DNA from: Neckera pumila | Taxonomy: Eukaryota; Streptophyta; Bryopsida; Hypnales; Neckeraceae | Assembly (NCBI GenBank): GCA_963969595.1 | Contig: OZ018412.1 | Location: 13,518,501 to 13,582,500, forward strand | Direction: 5' to 3' | Length of the DNA stretch: 64,000 bases | In this document: one piece after another, positions 22,500 to 34,900 of the stretch | How the letters are laid out: each line of letters begins with the position of its first letter | Position numbering within the stretch: position 1 is the stretch's first letter | Program-made: the position numbers and the translations under genes | Notes under the pieces: model-generated | Seen by the model: the letters and a program-made list of their open reading frames with translations, nothing else | What the model was told of the DNA's origin: nothing | Database searches by the model: none

Positions 22500-24000
22500 A
22501 AATCTCTTGTAATGGGTATGCAACCTAGTTTCTTGACTTGCCCCTATGAAGTCGTTCAACATGGTCAACGCTCACTCAATGGTCAAAATCATAAAACAGA
22601 GTTATTTCCGTGGAACAAGAATTGTGCTTGATTTGGAGGTTTTTAGTGGGACAGAGGGTTTTGTTTTTTCTTCAGAAATATAGTTTTTCTTCCAATTGGT
22701 ACTTGAGAGCAAAAGCTATGCTACAAAAAGTTGAAATTTGGGAACACTGGGCACTAGAAGAAACCTACAAAAATTTGAAGTAGTAATTTTAAATATTTGA
22801 TCTCATAGATTGTATTTATTTTTCTACATGGAAATCTTTGATTCTTTCCATTTGCATTATTACTATGAAATTGTAGAGCTTCATGTTTTGTGGGCAATTC
22901 GAGCATTTTTTGAAAAAATAATTTTATGGGATTTTTTTTTAATTTCAACTTCTTACATGGAAGTTTTTGAAATTTGAATAGTAATACTAAAATTGACTTT
23001 TCTAAAATTTATTGTTGATAATAAATAAAATAAAATAAGTGAACACCTAAGGGTCGTCTTAATCAAAGCTACACCTTGATTTACATCTTTTTTAAGGAAT
23101 TCTAAATCTTTTTTTTGGATGAATCTTTTTATCTTTAACTTCAGCTTTGGAATTTGCTATTGAATCTAGTGTAATGTTTTGCTCATGGAAGATTGGAATA
23201 GAGACTTGACACATAGAATCTTTTTATATTGAATTCTATTGTGGCCTGATACGATGCTACAAAGTGCCAGGTGCTTGAGTCAGAATATCAAGGTGACAAT
23301 AATAGGAAGTCTAGACCAGCTACATTGATCTCATTAGATGACATTTTGGGGCATTGGAGGGCCTTTTCAGGCTTGTTCTCCAATCTGGCTCAATCCTATG
23401 AACAATGGTACGAACTATCAGAATTTTTTTTTGTCTAAATATATATATATATTTTTTTCCAAATATCATTTTAAGCAGTTTCCTTTTCTTTTCAAAATTG
23501 ACGTGGCATGGTACTAGCAACATCAGCCAGCTGTTGCAACTGCGTTCTTATAGTCTGAAAATGTAGGGAACTCTGCGAGAATTCACGGTCTTCCAATGCC
23601 CTGAAATATCTAATGATAAAAAGTTCCTATCGCAACTCTATTTCTTATTAATAATTGGCAGAATTGGATGACGGATCATTGCTTATGGGGAGGCACCATG
23701 CAATCAGATTGCACCAGTTAAAAAGTTAAAAATAAATCCCTACTTTTTGCCAAACAAAAGTAATGTTTTTTACCCAAAAGATTTCCATTTGTATTTAAAA
23801 TGTGGATATATTTGTCAAATTTGGATGAAAAAGCACATGAGTATAATGAAAAGATGGATGAATGTACAAATACAGTGCTTCACCAAATTTTAAGTGATCG
23901 TCATCCCAGCACTTTCTCAAAAAGTAATAAAAAAAAGCCCTATGCTGCGCCATAGCAAGTCTTTGACCCCAAGGCAAGAAGTCCGAACCTAGTCAGCCCT
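22500..24000. other. AT-rich intergenic DNA, nothing recognised
   Basis: No coding region or structured RNA is supported here. The sequence is homopolymer-rich (poly-T and poly-A runs) with several AT microsatellite-like patches (for example near 23437-23450). Confidence 0.4.
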
Positions 24001-24460
24001 AACTCGAGTAACGCATTCACTGTCTGAGCCTCTGGACGAGAGTTAAGATTTCTGATCGCAGCTCTGCAATCTGTTTTCTTCTGAGAGAACCTTCGTAGGC
24101 TCTGTTTCAGAAAGCAATAGGCAAAATCAGTGTGGACATTCCTGATTCGGCACTCACCGTTGCCTGACGGCAGCGAGGCTTCAGAACAATAGCTGGAAAA
24201 AAATTTGTGCGAATTTCTCCGTAGGGCTGGCTATGGCAATTAGAGACGGGGAGCGCGCTGCGACGGAGGGCGCTACCTTCACCCTGCTGTCTCGCTTCAC
24301 CGGATGACTCTCCGCTTGAAAGTTAGAGCGTTGAAGTTTTTGTTAACTGTTCCTAGAGCTGATGCAACGCCCGAGAGACCACACATTCCGCCAGTTGTGT
24401 TTTGTTGACAAATTGGAGCTTCTCGCAAGTGTAATGTAGTTTCAAGAAGTGCGCTACGGT

Positions 24461-25293
24461 ATGGCTTCCAGTGTTAAGAAGGAAGAGAAGGCTGCGGAGG
24501 TTGTCGTCACTAAGAAGGCCTTCAATTTGGTACGCTGCCACTGTTGTCTCTTATGTGAATTTTGCTTGAACCTCTTTTCCAGGAGGATTATGAGGTTGGG
24601 GTTTCGGGTTTTCGCTTTGGAAGCAGATGATATTCACTTACGATGTTTCTTTTCGGAGGGGGTAAAATGTTGTGCTCCTACCTGACGTTCCTCTCTCTTC
24701 ATCGTGTATATTTCGTAAGGTTCAAGGGTTTGGGGTTTAGGGTACTTTGAAAGCAGAGGAGATGATGTTTCGATGACTTTTGTGTTGCAGGCATGCTCCT
24801 GGGTGCAGAAAATGAGTGGAGGGTCTGATTTCGACGCGGAGGAAGAATCGAAAGGCTTGCCTGCGGATGACGGTGCCGACGTTCGGCCCATGAGGTAAAT
24901 ATGTAAAAAATACATACTTGGAATTTTCATGCTGAATTCTACTCTGTTTCCTTCCTACGAAGTATCCTTACTGATGTTTGAATGTTTTGTCGCAGGTTAG
25001 GATTAGGAGCCAAGTATCTCTCGCATTCGCAAGCTAATCGTGTAAGTAGTCAAGTAGATAAAAAACTTAGGGCAAAGCTGATTCCTGCGGCACGGGCTGG
25101 ATTTGGAGGTCGGAGAGATCATAAAGCTTCCAACACGGAAGAAGCAGAGAACTCTGTCCAGGCTGAGGACGAGGACGAGGAGGACGACAGCCGTGCGTCC
25201 AATTTTAAGAAGCGGTCGAGTGCATTCGTTAGACCTACGTTGATAGTTTCCGAAACAACGGGCTCCAAAAAGAAGAAGAGAAGGGGGCCATAG
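24461..25293 (+). CDS. Small charged, probably nuclear protein, DUF3245-like
   Basis: Three exons: 24461-24529, 24791-24894 and 24996-25293. Phases 0 and 2 agree and all borders are GT-AG, giving 156 aa. Order of features: a short Lys-rich N-terminus (KKEEKAAEVVVTKKAFNLA), an acidic patch, the motif RPMRLGLGAKYLSHSQ, a basic stretch KLRAKLIPAAR, an acidic run EDEDEEDD, and a C-terminal nuclear-localisation-like tail KKKKRRGP. The LGLGAK motif followed by an acidic run and a K/R-rich tail matches small plant proteins annotated as DUF3245. That assignment is from memory of the pattern and is tentative. Members lack a well-defined biochemical role. A start four codons upstream (24449) is possible. 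Nothing nearby indicates function. Confidence 0.6.
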
Positions 25294-26921
25294 TTTTTTC
25301 GTATACAGTACTGCAATAGCGCAGCTGCGTATAAAAACGGAGTCGTTCTAATCCTGAAGAAGATGCTGCGGTATAGTTCCAGAAGCATTTCAAGTTAATA
25401 CCAGTGGTACAATTTGCTGCAGTGTGGAAGAGAGAATGATCTTGGATTGTGCAAGGTATGAGGAAAATTGTCCGTACAGGAAGACTGCGGGAACTGTGAA
25501 CATCGCTGTGCACCGGTGCTGAATTTCTGTGGATTGTGTAGAAGAGATGTTCATATGTGCCATTGTTTGGCTATGAAACGAGATTTCGCTACTTGCATTG
25601 CCTTGAATCCAGAACTCGGACGACGGCTTCCAAGCAATTCGTCAACGTATGTGCTTTGATCGAAGTTTTTAGAAATGATCAAAGACAACCTCAAATTAAC
25701 CACTGTAGACGGTTTCCGCGTCATCTGAACCCCGCAACGATGACTGAAGCGAGAATATTTAATAAAAGAAATTACGGCAGCGGAAAATTCTTAAGAGAAT
25801 TGCATCTCGGATTAGCATCAACTATCTTCGAAATATTCCCTGTTTCTCGACAGAATTGCTTTGAACGGATCTGTACGGCGCTGCTTCATCGTTGAAATTT
25901 TTTTCTGCTGCATTGGCGTTTAATATGCATCCCACTGATCACCTTCAGCGGGAATCCATGCCTGAATCTTTGAAAGAGTCGGGAACTCCTCTTCAGGGTT
26001 AGAGTCAAGCGTGTGGATCTTGTCTCGGGTAGTTATAAGGTTTTAACCTCAAGGCGAATTGGCGGATTTGCGTTTTGCTTGTCTTCTTCACGATCGACAC
26101 CAAGGTGTGTGATCAGAGCTCCTCGGGCATCGTATGAAATTGCATAGTCGGAGCGCTTCTTGTCTGTCTTTCAAATTGACAGGATTACTTGTCAGTTCTG
26201 TCCCGTCTGTTGCATCGTCATGTACGAATTGAGAATCTCGATGAGATTTCGATTAATTGTGGTACTTCAACGCCTCATACGTGCTTAATTTTTCATTTCG
26301 CCTTTGTATCGCCGACGAATTTTGAATACTGTAGGGCCGGAGGAGCCTACAATTTGCCTGTCTGTTGCGTGACTAGATATTGGTACATGCTTTTCGCTAC
26401 AGCAGTTTCAAAATCTTTTCAGTGCGAGACAATTCTCCACGTGACACTTGCAGATCGGCAGACTTTGCGGAGTAGGTTTTGTGGTACTCTGTCGGAGAGT
26501 GGAATTTTAGGGTTTGAAGATGCAGAGAGCTTCTTCGTCCTGTGCTAGAATTCAAAATTGTGTTCGTCACGTTCTTAATTGCAGCTTTGCCTTCCGAGTC
26601 CGTTGTCCTTAGTTCTCAGAGGGAGAGTTTCGATCTGTTGTGTGCGCAGGCGCCATTTCTCATCGAATTGTTCGAATGAGAGTGCAGGAGTTATTTGCAC
26701 CCTTTCCAAGACGTTTGATCTCTCTTTCGCTGAAAATTGGTCATACCGACATCCTTTAGTCTTGAGTTGCAGTTTAAGTTGCGACTTGAGGTTTGGTACG
26801 AAGGGTTTGCATGTACCGAGGTTTCCAATGTGCCTAGTTCGGGAAGGATTACACGTTCAGGAGATTACAGATTGATATTGGAGAGAAGCACTGACAAGCC
26901 GAGGTACATAATTTCCTGACA
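25294..26921. other. Spacer and probable DCAF8 5' leader
   Basis: This 1.6-kb interval is less AT-rich than the repeat zones and contains many short frames on both strands, none recognisable. It likely includes the 3' UTR of the preceding gene and the promoter/5' leader of the WD40 gene. Confidence 0.4.
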
Positions 26922-29900
26922 ATGCATCGGAGGTCGGAGTTGCACAAGTCTGGCATCGGCGAGCATTGGCGTCGCCAGATTGGAGATGTGCATCCTTCTG
27001 CCTTTGCTCGGCAAATCGGAGGCTGCGAGGTTTGCTTTTTCTTGCTCTGCCCACGCAATCTGGCTGCTACTGTTCATATTTCTGTTTGGTGTGTCTGTTG
27101 TGCCCTGAGAAAACTTCCTTGGAATGAGGGCCCGTTTGTGATTCTTTCGTTGAGTGCGTCAGTTGCAAGTCAATGCTATGACTTCGGATATTTTAGAAAC
27201 GCACTATGTTGTAGTTTTCGTGAATGAAATGCTTGTCATGCTTGACTTGAAGAGCTCGTAATTTTCGTTTGTGACTTATGCTTTAAGCTTTGGCTTGCAG
27301 GATTTGGTCCGCCGTCTTGTTAAGTACGCGGAATTGGAGGGGCATAGAGGATGTGTAAATACAGTATCATTCAATCCAAGTGGTGAGCTTCTAGTATCGG
27401 GTTCAGATGATCGGAATATAACAGTGTGGAATTGGGCCAGCAAAGAGGAGGACCTGACCTATGATTCTGGTCACCAAGAAAATGTGTTCCAGGCTCGAGT
27501 GATGCCCTATTCTGATGACCGCGTCATTGTGAGCTGTGCAGCTGATGGCCAGGTCTGCTGAACGAGACTTTACTCTGCTGTATGTTATGGAACATGACGC
27601 TCCTTCACTTTGGGGATTGGTGTTAATAAATTGTGAAGATTTGAGTCATGCGATAGACTTGAGCAGTTGGCAGCGAGAGTCGTGACCTGGAGCTTGTTTA
27701 AATTGTCATTGATTGTACTACGTCTTGGACATCTCAAGTTCTTTGTTTCTCTCCTTTTTTTCTTTTCTGGATCCAGCCTTTGGATGTGTATGTTCAATGG
27801 GTTCGCTGCACAGATGCTGAATTTGCCGTGCGTTCTTGGGATAGGTGAGGTCTGGGACCATTCTGCAAGATGGATCGGTGAGTACGAAGAAGCTTGCAAA
27901 TCACAGGGGACGTGCTCACAAGCTTGCTCTTGAATCCGGCAGCAGTCGTATTTTTTACAGTTGTGGAGAAGATGGCGTGGTCCAACATGTACGTGTGACT
28001 TTCTTCCTGCTTACTTTATTTTGCAATTTCTGGTTTACTTTTAGTTACAATATATTTCGGTCGTCAGTAACCTATGCACATCCACTGGACGATTACTTAA
28101 AAACAAGAGTGCTTTCCTGTAGGTTTGAATACCTTCTTTACTTGCTCAGTATTGACGATTTTTGTGAAAGCTGATCAGGGGAATCTATACTGATTGTCAC
28201 TTCTTTTGTGGAAATTATGTGTGACAAAAATTGCTTAAATCAGGTTAGGATTCCTGTATTTAGAGTTGTTAAATTTCTTAACGGAGTAAATGACAATTGG
28301 TTCTTTTTCGTTTGCTGCTGTTTTCAGTTTGACTTGCGGGAGGAGAAGAGTACGAAGCTTCTGACTTGTCATCGATTTCGAACCGTCAGCGGTAGACAAA
28401 GGCCATCGAGAATAGTGCAGCTAAATGCCATTGTCATGCACCCCATAAACTTGAACTACTTTGCAGTGGGGGGTTCTGATCAATATGCACGCGTTTATGA
28501 CGTTCGGCGGGTAAAGATAAATGGATCCGGAATGGAAGACCAACCTGTTGAATGTTATGCCCCCAAACACTTGCAAGAACCAGGTATACCTCTTTTCTCA
28601 AGCATAGAACTTGTGAACATGTAATGCCCTCACTGTAAATTGGTAGTGTGAAAAACGAACACATGCCTTAAACGTTCTGCACACCATATAATTGCTCATC
28701 TAGGTTTAAGTGGCTTAAGTTGCCCTGCTTCAATGAAAGTTGTATTAGTTTCTCTTCTTGGGATTCATGTTATCAATCTTAGGATTTTGATGGTGACTGG
28801 CCGCTGCAGTTATCAATATCTAGAGAAATTCATGTACTTGTATTAACCACGAAAAGACCAAGGTACCCAAATTGAGCCTCCTGTTCTTGTAGTGGTTTTG
28901 AGTACATAATTCGTGAGCTTTGTTTCGTCCATGTTTATTTAAGTTTTCGACCAATTCGTGCGATGTTCTTTACTGATGCGGGTGATATAAATATGGCCCC
29001 ATTTGAATTTTCACAATTTAATCAATCGAATTGGTTATTCTATGGCCATCAATCCTTGGCCCTTCGGGGTGAATAGCCACTGAGCAACTGCCTACCTAGC
29101 GTGTACTAATACGTCATTTCCGAAATGGTGGGTGGATTTGCAGGTCATGGAGAACACATAACATGTGTTGCGTACTCGCACCAAGGGGAGCTTCTTGCTT
29201 CCTACAATGACGAGCTCATTTACCTATTTGATAAATCCATGAGCTTGGATTCAAGTCCGCCCCTACAAGCGGAAGAGAAAGACTCGAAGGAAGAGGGGGA
29301 TAAACAAGAGGAAAGCGCAGAAGCTTCCCACCAGGAGGCTCCGGAACCGCAAGTATACGAGGGACACCGAAATCACGACACTGTGAAGGGTGTCAACTTC
29401 TTCGGCCCAAATTCGGAATATGTGATCAGTGGATCAGACTGTGGGCGAATCTTTATTTGGAAGAAGAAAGGGGGAACTCTTGTTGCCATGTTTAGGGGAG
29501 ATGATTCCGTAGTGAATTGTCTAGAACCCCATCCTCATGCCACGATTCTGGCTACCAGTGGTCTTGACGATACCGTCAAAGTCTGGGCCCCAGTGTCACC
29601 CCATCTTCTGGATCTTCCATCGGATGCTGAAAGAGTACGTCTCTTTCTGTCATTGACTTTGATTTTTGAGATGTTCTTAGTTCAGATTTTCTTTCGAACC
29701 TGTGGTCACCGCCAAGTTCTTAACCATTAAACGTCACAGCCAGCCCGTCGGGCTGGTTTTACAGTGTGTGTTTAAAAGCTGTGACGTTTAAGTGTTGATT
29801 GATCCCCCTATTGCATTCATGAAGACTGTTAAGTTTTTTGTTGATCTAATAGAATGTTATATCAATATTAAGATAATGTTAAATTATTGTCACGTTAATG

Positions 29901-30653
29901 CTGGCTTAGTATTTGCCAATGTAACGAGTCACATCACACTTTGATGTAAATTGTCACGAGTTCCATTATACTGACATGTACTAAACATGAATTGAACATG
30001 AGGACTATGTGAATCTAATGACTCTTAACTTGACCTTAAAGGGCCAAGAAACCCAAATAAGGCGTTATGTTTGTTTTGAATCCTTTTGGGGAAAGAATTT
30101 GTGAACTTCCTTCGTACACTTTTATTTACTTTGTGGCCAACTTATGTAATGTGGTCCACTGGGTTCTCGTGATAAAAATTTGGCCGATCTGATTTACGTT
30201 TTTTACAACGCTATGAATCAAGTGGTCACTTCCGAATCTTGAATCCTTGGTCGATCGTTTCGGGTTCAACATTTAGAGCTTTGTCAGTTTAATGGAGGAG
30301 TCATTAGTGATGGGGGTCACTTGTGAACTTCTTTTGTAAGTGGTTTCTCCTTTTTTGTGAGTGACGTGGTTGTTGAATGACTGATGCAGGTCATGAGGAA
30401 AAACAAGCGAAGGCGAGAGGGCCATGCATTTAATATCGCACAAACTCCAAACCTTGTGAGAACCTTGTTGCTGTCACAGGACTGGCAGGTTCCAACCGAC
30501 GATGAGGGTGGCACTTACACCCGCGTTTCGTTCGAGGGTGCATCCTTTGAAGAGGACGAGGAGGCTGCATCGAATGAAGGAAGTGAGGAGGAGGAGGAGG
30601 ACTCTTCTGATGACGGAACCATCGGAAACCCACGTGAATGCCTTATCAGTTGA
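26922..30653 (+). CDS. DCAF8: DCAF8-type WD40 protein (CUL4-DDB1 substrate receptor)
   Basis: Six exons: 26922-27029, 27301-27552, 27845-27988, 28328-28583, 29144-29634 and 30390-30653. Phases agree, giving 504 aa. Exon 1 supplies [20 protein letters not shown]; exon 2 starts with [21 protein letters not shown]40 blades are visible at [11 protein letters not shown]...[18 protein letters not shown]...[16 protein letters not shown]...[26 protein letters not shown] and [18 protein letters not shown]. DxR motifs FDLRE and YDVRR match the DWD box used to bind DDB1. This class (WDTC1/DCAF8 relatives) presents substrates to the CUL4 ubiquitin ligase, in nucleus and cytosol. An acidic insert lies after [11 protein letters not shown], and the C-terminus is highly acidic. 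The intron between exons 5 and 6 carries a 57-bp TTAA palindrome. The substrate is unknown. Confidence 0.9.
29727..29791. mobile_element. 57-bp TTAA-flanked perfect palindromic element in DCAF8 intron 5
   Basis: The outer 14 bases at 29727-29740 (TTAAACGTCACAGC) are exactly inverted at 29778-29791. TTAA forms the outer four bases on both sides. Inside the left half is a second hairpin, CCAGCCC..GGGCTGG. This looks like a minimal TTAA-targeting MITE or a foldable intronic element. Confidence 0.55.
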
Positions 30654-32540
30654 ATGCTTTCAGGAGACGATAGTTGTGTTTCATTTCCATGAAGAATGCA
30701 AATCCATTTGTTAGAAGTGGAAAATGCCATCGTTGTTCAACCAACTTTTGTAGATAGTTGTTATATCAGCTTAAGCTGTGTACAGTACAGAGTCAAGAAC
30801 TTTGAAGTGTTGGAGGTTGTGCATTCCGGAAAATTCTCGTTTGTTCACTGCAGCGGGTTTCCAAAAGGATGGTCGTAAAACGTTTGCAGAGATTTTTGTG
30901 AAGTGCAGGTCCGTGATCAGTTTTGTACGCATTTGGTGAGATTCTCAGGCTCCTTTTGAAGCCAGTGTGCGATGTCCAGATCCGGTTGCCCTGCTGTGCG
31001 CCAGTGCCACATCTGTGGCCGGGTTGATACTTGAGATTATAGACATACCATAGAGATGAGGATCTGTCGGTGCGGAGATTTACTGTTTGAGAAATTCGAT
31101 TGAAGTTCTACTTCAAAATCAAGATAGCCGTTTCTCATCTCACTTCAAAATCAAGATAGCCGTTTCTCATCTCACTTCAAAATTCTCAGTTGCCGAAACT
31201 GTGCAACAATAGAATATAGGCACAATGAGAGGGAGATGAATACTTGACTGTGAGAGAGAATTGAGATGTGGAAGAAATTGCAACCACTGGGAAGAATGCC
31301 TCCAGAAACTACAAAATAGTGAAATTAAGTTGCCTTATCAATCAGGTCACATTACCTGAGATAAATTACCTAATGACTCAATGCTTCTCCACATGGATGT
31401 GCATGCAACTTTCTGAGCCAGGCCTTGAACTGGTGCAATAATCTATGCTATACACATGGCTCTGGATTGAATGCATCATTGCACAGTTAGGTCTAGTTCA
31501 TTTACAAACTGCCAATTTGAGGCATTCAAACCTTTTGTACAATGGGTAGTATAATTGGCATATTTTTGGTAAGCATACTTTTGGTATGGTTTTTATGCAC
31601 TCCCAATCAAGCATACCAAATTTCATTTTAAAAAAAGCAAAATTCTATTTTTGGTGAATTTTTGAAGTCAATTTTCATGGTTTTACAAAATATTTTATTG
31701 GAAACAATTGGTGATGAGTTTTTAAAATTTGATTGCATAGATATGTAGGGAACATTCATAAATACATCTTTCATATTAAAAAGCACCCCATTAAGTAATT
31801 AAAATATCAGCTAAGAAGAGCTAATTGTGAAGCGTCTTATGACAAAAATTTGAAAAATAGATATCTTCATATTTTAATGAGATTTTGCTATTTAAATCTA
31901 TATTCCTAAAATTAACCTACATGTATAGAAATACATTTTTGACAAGAATCTAGATGGGATGTTTTTGCAACCAAGTTTCAAATTATGGTAACTAGCCTCA
32001 TTCCCAATCCCTTATCCAATCTCGAGACTTACTTTTGAATCCATTCCCAATTTTTTTATAATCCAATTAAAGTAAGTTTGTTCACCTTTTGAGATATTAA
32101 TGGACTCTCATTCTTTGGATTCTTAAATTTTTTAAGAACAATTTTAAACAAGCCTAGAGACATTAATAAATGCCTACTATCCTTTCCCTTCAAATATTCA
32201 TGAAAATTTAACTTCTAAAGGACTAAGTGACCATTGAACGTACGCAATTGATCTTAGATAATTATGCACAAAGTCAATTTAGATCAAATATTCACAAAAT
32301 TTTGATACAAGGTATAAATATGTACTCCCTTACTAGAAATATGATTTTTTTCCAATCGGGTGCCTAAATATAAAGTTATGCCACCCTAAAATTTTTAGGT
32401 AGTTTTGACAATTTTGAATAGCATGTGCAAATCTCCTTCTCTCCTTCTAAAATTTGGCAAGTATATAACTTACTTGGTACAATATGCAAACGTCGAAAAG
32501 ACCCTGTGTATAGTGTAAGAATCTTACTCTAAAAAGAGTT
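30654..32540. other. DCAF8 3' flank and repeat-rich intergenic DNA
   Basis: A perfect 32-bp tandem duplication (unit begins cttcaaaatcaagatagccg) lies at 31110-31182, with a third partial unit. The remainder is AT-rich without recognisable genes. Confidence 0.5.
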
Positions 32541-32810
32541 AAAGTTTGTTGGCCTTGTCAAGCCAATGATGCTAGTACGTGAACACAAAGATGTGAGCCT
32601 ACAAGCCTTTAACCTAGTAGTAGGCATGTACCTACAACCATATGAAAGTGTTTATAATATATGTACATGTAACATAGATACACTATAATAGGGAAAGAGT
32701 CTATAACGTAGGTACCTATAACATAGACACTTATAACCATAGATGGTGTCTATAATATAAACTCCTAGGCTTATGGGCTCATAGATTCTATGCTCACAGT
32801 TTTGCTAGTA
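32540..32810. repeat. Second copy of the CCTATAACATAGG-array repeat
   Basis: Diverged copy of the repeat at 14960-15360. It has the same order of parts: a gagcctacaagcct block, then degenerate units such as ctataacgtaggtacc and cctataacatagacac, then cctaggcttatgggctcat. Non-coding. Confidence 0.6.
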
Positions 32811-33626
32811 CTCCTCCTATTGAATAAGGTAAATATTTTTTTTTAACTTCAAACATTATTTAATCTTTCAATCTGAGCAGTCAATGTTTCTTGAATTTTT
32901 TCCACACATACTTAGAGTAGTTTATTACAAATTTGTATGGATTGCATGAATTTCATTTTTTTCTCATTGCCCTAAAAAGTGGTTGTTTTTTCACAATGTC
33001 TACCCAAAATGTGCCTCGGTAATCTAGGGATTAACCCCTTAGCACTCCGGCATCCAATTTCTAGATGACAAATACAATCAACCTTATGTTTTTTTCTCAT
33101 TATTGATTAGATGAAAGTCATCCTAAATGAACTCATTTTCTCATTTGTAGAGATATTTTATCAAGTTGTTGTCCTATCTAACAGTGGTTGGATTTGGTGT
33201 TAGTAGAATACGTTATTTTCTAAAATTACAAATGTAGATCTATGTCGAGTGGTTGACTAAGCCAAAATTGCATTGACTTTAGTTCAAACGGAATTTGCAA
33301 AAATGAAGTCATAGATTTAAAGAACACAAAGATTTCAAAAAATCACTATATTCATTTCAAATCCAGTCCAACAAAATTTTACTCAAAAAATGATAACATT
33401 TTGCTTGTAATTGAATTTAGAAGGAATTTATAAAAAAAATATTGGTGATAGCATTAGTGAATCTAAAACTCAAAATCTACATCTTTTTAGTATTTGTATG
33501 TCAGTTCCAAAATATTCTTCCAAATAGTATTTTATGATGATTTTTCTCAAATTGTCAATTGTGGAAAACACTATCTACACTGAAGGGTCAAAGATAATTT
33601 TTTTCCGATGTTTTTTCTCCAAGAAA

Positions 33627-33950
33627 CTAAGGTAGGAGGTTCTAAAAGCGAAGGGGGTTCTAAAATGGATCACCTCCTTAAATGTACACTATTTGCACAT
33701 GTTGCTTTTTTATAGCCTTCAGCAATGTAATAGGTAGTGTACCTTTTAGGAGGTGGTCCATTTTAAAGCCTTATGCCATTTCAACTTCAAAATTTTATAA
33801 CTAATTCCACAAAGCTCCAAAAAATATGAAACCACTTGGGTTAGATGTCAATTCCACTTGTCCTTCAAGAAAAATTTACTGAAAAATATTTCAAGATGTT
33901 TCACCTCTCCAAAATTCAGTTCCAGCCCATTTATGGACCTCCTACCTTAA
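33627..33950 (+). mobile_element. 316-bp inverted-repeat element, GGTAGGAGG family
   Basis: Left terminus GGTAGGAGGTTCTAAAA at 33631 and right terminus (inverted) GGTAGGAGGTCCATAAA ending at 33946. CTAA flanks the left and TTAA the right. The interior (ttataactaattccacaaagctcc) is homologous to 57674-57983 (inverted) and to about 56160-56440. Non-autonomous. Confidence 0.7.
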
Positions 33951-33984
33951 TCAACACAAATTAATCAATTACAACTCTTAATAA

Positions 33985-34380
33985 CAGAAGGGGGACAAGT
34001 TCTCCACCTGTGTGAAGCAGGGAAAGCAAGGCGGCACCATCTCCGTGGAGGATGAGCTTCGCCAACGTCACGAGTATCGCCAAGCGGCGGGCCCGCGACA
34101 CCTGAAGATATCGCAACAACAGTTTGGGGCAATGGCAGCGAATATGTGGAGGAAATCCTCCTCTCCCCGTTGACAGCGGGCGCCCAATCTCGGCCACAAA
34201 TTCCAAATCACGATTGAGGCCCAGATTCCGCGATTCTGTGGACACGGCAGTTGGGTTCTTCGGAAACATTCATTTGCATTGCGGACGTGTCCTTCGGAGC
34301 TTTCGCGGTGCTGCTTTGCCACGGAAAAACACTTTTTCAATCCGGGCGGTTAGGATGGTGCAACAAAGTGCCGAGGTTTG
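33985..34380. other. GC-richer island, possible exon or captured fragment
   Basis: On the plus strand a frame reads TISVEDELRQRHEYRQAAG before a stop near 34167. On the minus strand a 102-codon frame covers 33961-34269. Neither is recognised. Composition differs sharply from the AT-rich repeats on the left. It could be part of a gene upstream of the synthetase, or a transposon-captured piece. Confidence 0.2.
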
Positions 34381-34654
34381 ATTTGCGAACTCCGGCGCGA
34401 AGTTTGGATGGAGATTGAGTCGGAGCAATTGTTGATTTTCGCTCCCAATTGATTAGGTACCGAGACCCAATTGATCAGGTACCCAATTGAAGTCCAATTG
34501 AGGGCCAATTATCGATAGAAGAATCGTCGTTACCAGATTCGAAGCTTTACAGTGTTCAATGTGTGGCAATGCTGCACGTTACGGTTCCATCTTGCAATTG
34601 AGTGAGAGGAGAATTTTTGATTTTGTGGTGGAGGTTGTAGACAGGGGTTTGGGG

Positions 34655-34760
34655 GGTTTAGGGTTTTAGGGTTTCTGGTTTTTAGCTCGCGAATAAGTGA
34701 TAGGCTTATGATTGTTTGGCGGAGTGTGGAGGGCACGAGGTTAGGGTTTTAGGGTTTTTC
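34655..34760 (+). promoter_or_regulatory. Telo-box cluster upstream of the alanyl-tRNA synthetase gene
   Basis: GGTTTAGGGTTTTAGGGTTT around 34656-34674 and TTAGGGTTTTAGGGTTT at 34741-34757 lie 145-245 bp before the ATG at 34901. Telo-boxes in this position mark promoters of plant translation genes. Inferred from motif and position. Confidence 0.55.
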
Positions 34761-34900
34761 TGATGAAGTTTTGGAACTCTGCCCTCAGTTGATGCAGGTG
34801 GAGAATTTTGAAGTTGGTGGTGGGATTATCATGCGTTGCGAAGGAGTAGCGGCTTGAATATATCCGGCTTCTGCTGGTGCTTTGATCTCACTCTTCCATC

